Shown: positions 62,691 to 64,000 of the stretch, piece after piece
How the letters are laid out: every line of letters starts with the position of its first letter
How positions within the stretch are numbered: position 1 is the first letter of the stretch
Assembly: GCF_001484765.1 (NCBI RefSeq)
Contig: NZ_KQ947383.1
Span: 19,720 to 83,719 of the forward strand
Source of the DNA: Entomohabitans teleogrylli
GTDB lineage: Bacteria > Pseudomonadota > Gammaproteobacteria > Enterobacterales > Enterobacteriaceae
DNA: 64,000 bases
Direction of reading: 5' to 3'
Notes under the pieces: model-generated
What the model was told of the DNA's origin: nothing
What the model saw: the letters and a program-made list of their open reading frames with translations, nothing else
Databases searched by the model: none
Made by a program: the position numbers and the translations under genes

Positions 62691-64000
62691 GCAACGCCGC
62701 AATGATTATTGCGCCATCCGACATCAAAACGATGATCCGCGAAATTGAGGTTGCATACGCTCGCTATCTCGAAGAGTTCCGTATCCCTGACGACCATAAA
62801 ATCGTTGTTAACTATTCGGCTGGCAAGGACAGCACGGCCACACTAGCAGTGGCTCATGCGCTGTTCGGCGACAGAGTAAAGGCTGTTATGGCTGATACGG
62901 ACAATGAGCATGAGCTTACGGTCCAGTTTGCGAAAACCATTCATGAGCAAATCGGATGCGCTCCTGTTCAGGTTGTTAAGCGGATATATACCGAAGCAGA
63001 TTTTGAGCGGCGACGGGGCTACATCCAGAAGAACTGGGTTAAGCGTCAGGCTATCCGCATGGGTGCTTACCGCGGAGTTGTAATGCCGTCCCTTGCTCGC
63101 TCGGACACTAAATTCGGTCAGGCGTGGTTACGTACCGCTGAACGGTGGGGAATTGAATTTGAAACACCCCTCGACGCGGCACTTTCAGTTTTACATCCAT
63201 CAGGAAACAGCTTCTTGGACTGTGCATTGCTTCACGGCAAATTCCCGATGCTGCGCGACCGTTTCTGCACCGATGAGCTCAAGATACAGATTGCCTATGA
63301 TGCGGCAATTCGTCCGATGCTGGATGAGGGGGAGGTTGTGGTTCAGTGGTCAGGCGTGCGTGCAGATGAGTCCGACAAACGCGCCGGATATGACCGTTTT
63401 GCGCGAGATGAACGTGACCCTGATTTTCTCTACAACTTCCTGCCGATTCACAAGTGGACGGCGGCTGATGTGTTCGCTCTGCATAAATATTTTGGTGTTC
63501 AACCAAACCCCCTTTATTTACAGGGTGCTGGCCGCGTTGGCTGCATGAATTGCGTTTTGTGCAGTAAGGAAGAGATTGCGGAAACAGCCGCCCGCTGGCC
63601 CGGGTATATCGATAAACACCATGCATGGGAGAAAAAAGTGCGCCTCGCTTCTCGTTGGGTGCACTGGATGAGCGTCGGCACAGCTAGTCAGTCGTGGATG
63701 CGTGTTCAGTTAGGCGTTAGAGATGTCATCAGGTTTGAACTCGATGAAGTTACCGGAGAGGAGGTAGCGCGACGTAAACGCTATCCAGTAAATCTAGGTC
63801 AGAATGTGAAACTGTACGGACTGGAGCCAGATGTTCAGCGCATCGAATGGTCAGGATTCTACGGCCCGCGAGGTGGAATGGGTGCTCCGTCAGCGCTGGA
63901 TGTTGTTGAGTGGGCAAAAACAGGCAGAGGCGGGAAAGTTTACGACCTGGTTAAGGCGAGCATTGATACCTCTGTGTGTTCGTCCCGTTACGGATTATGT
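62687..64000 (+). CDS. PAPS reductase/DndC-like PP-loop protein (partial)
   Basis: 438 codons visible; it runs off the window. A PP-loop NYSAGKDSTAT near residue 45 binds ATP or adenylyl groups. A cysteine cluster CMNCVLC (about 287-293) may hold an iron-sulphur centre, as in DndC or TtcA. Phage members are called PAPS reductase family proteins. A sulphur-transfer or DNA/tRNA modification function is possible; assimilatory sulphate reduction is unlikely in a phage operon. Confidence 0.8.
   Translation, partial: MSNAAMIIAPSDIKTMIREIEVAYARYLEEFRIPDDHKIVVNYSAGKDSTATLAVAHALFGDRVKAVMADTDNEHELTVQFAKTIHEQIGCAPVQVVKRIYTEADFERRRGYIQKNWVKRQAIRMGAYRGVVMPSLARSDTKFGQAWLRTAERWGIEFETPLDAALSVLHPSGNSFLDCALLHGKFPMLRDRFCTDELKIQIAYDAAIRPMLDEGEVVVQWSGVRADESDKRAGYDRFARDERDPDFLYNFLPIHKWTAADVFALHKYFGVQPNPLYLQGAGRVGCMNCVLCSKEEIAETAARWPGYIDKHHAWEKKVRLASRWVHWMSVGTASQSWMRVQLGVRDVIRFELDEVTGEEVARRKRYPVNLGQNVKLYGLEPDVQRIEWSGFYGPRGGMGAPSALDVVEWAKTGRGGKVYDLVKASIDTSVCSSRYGLC

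Larger units (their letters stand above)
23639..64000. mobile_element. Lambdoid prophage with HK97-type head, integrated at proL (right end outside window)
   Basis: At least 40.4 kb. All lambdoid modules are in order: tail, head, packaging, lysis, Q, replication, cro/cI, left operon. The tail end touches the tRNA, so int and attR lie beyond 64000. Every head and tail gene I would require is present and open, including the frameshift pair, so the virion genes look functional. Lysis genes, terminase and repressor are also intact. Only two ORF6N modules are visibly broken. Confidence 0.95.

Overview
The window is chromosomal DNA of a gamma-proteobacterium of the Enterobacterales, close to the Enterobacteriaceae. 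Positions 1-23640 follow the E. coli/Salmonella order almost gene for gene: yeiW (cut by the left edge), efpL/yeiP, yeiR, lpxT, mepS, pdeN, yejABEF, yejG, bcr, rsuA, radD, rplY, yejK, yejL, pbgA/yejM and the proline tRNA proL. From the E. coli map as I recall it, two genes are out of place: an MFS transporter between efpL and yeiR, where E. coli has yeiQ, and a 761-residue lipoprotein of unknown function between rplY and yejK. The species cannot be named from this window.

From 23639 to the right edge the DNA is a lambdoid prophage with HK97-type head genes. It sits against the 3' end of proL and is cut by the window end; the integrase and right attachment site are not seen. From the attachment side the order is: a LexA-box-controlled dinI-like gene (+), then the late genes on the minus strand. 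These are a tail fibre, an esterase-like tailspike, the J-like tip, an NlpC/P60 protein, minor tail proteins and the tape measure. A block of cargo genes follows (zinc-ribbon membrane protein, three tandem ORF6N modules of which two are dead, a lipoprotein, a KilA-N gene). Next come the lambda-like G/GT frameshift pair, tail tube, head-tail connectors, a putative head fibre, the portal, a fused protease-capsid and the terminase. Then follow an HNH nuclease, two glycosyltransferases, the spanin pair, a SAR endolysin, two holin-like proteins, a tRNA-Arg, and the late promoter with its terminator and Q.

The early rightward operon (59788 down to 51742) reads cro, a YmfL/CII-like regulator, a small protein, an O-like initiator carrying five 15-bp iterons inside its gene, a PerC-like regulator, an adenine and a cytosine DNA methyltransferase, RusA, a Rha/KilAC antirepressor, DUF968 and Q. 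The genes overlap or nearly touch. A self-cleaving S24-type repressor is read the other way. TGTAC-N7-GTACA operators lie at PR, PRM and a PL-like promoter. Behind PL are a small membrane peptide, an Ead-like protein, a Lar-like zinc-ribbon protein, a Dam-type methylase and a PAPS-reductase/DndC-like protein that runs off the window.

The least explained signals are RNA-level ones. Two unrelated cargo genes (KilA-N and glycosyltransferase) share a homologous leader of about 100 nt that can pair its start with the ribosome-binding site, and the pairing is kept despite sequence change. The ORF6N gene has its own leader that hides its Shine-Dalgarno. Both recall antirepressor control by C4-type RNAs, but that identity is unverified.
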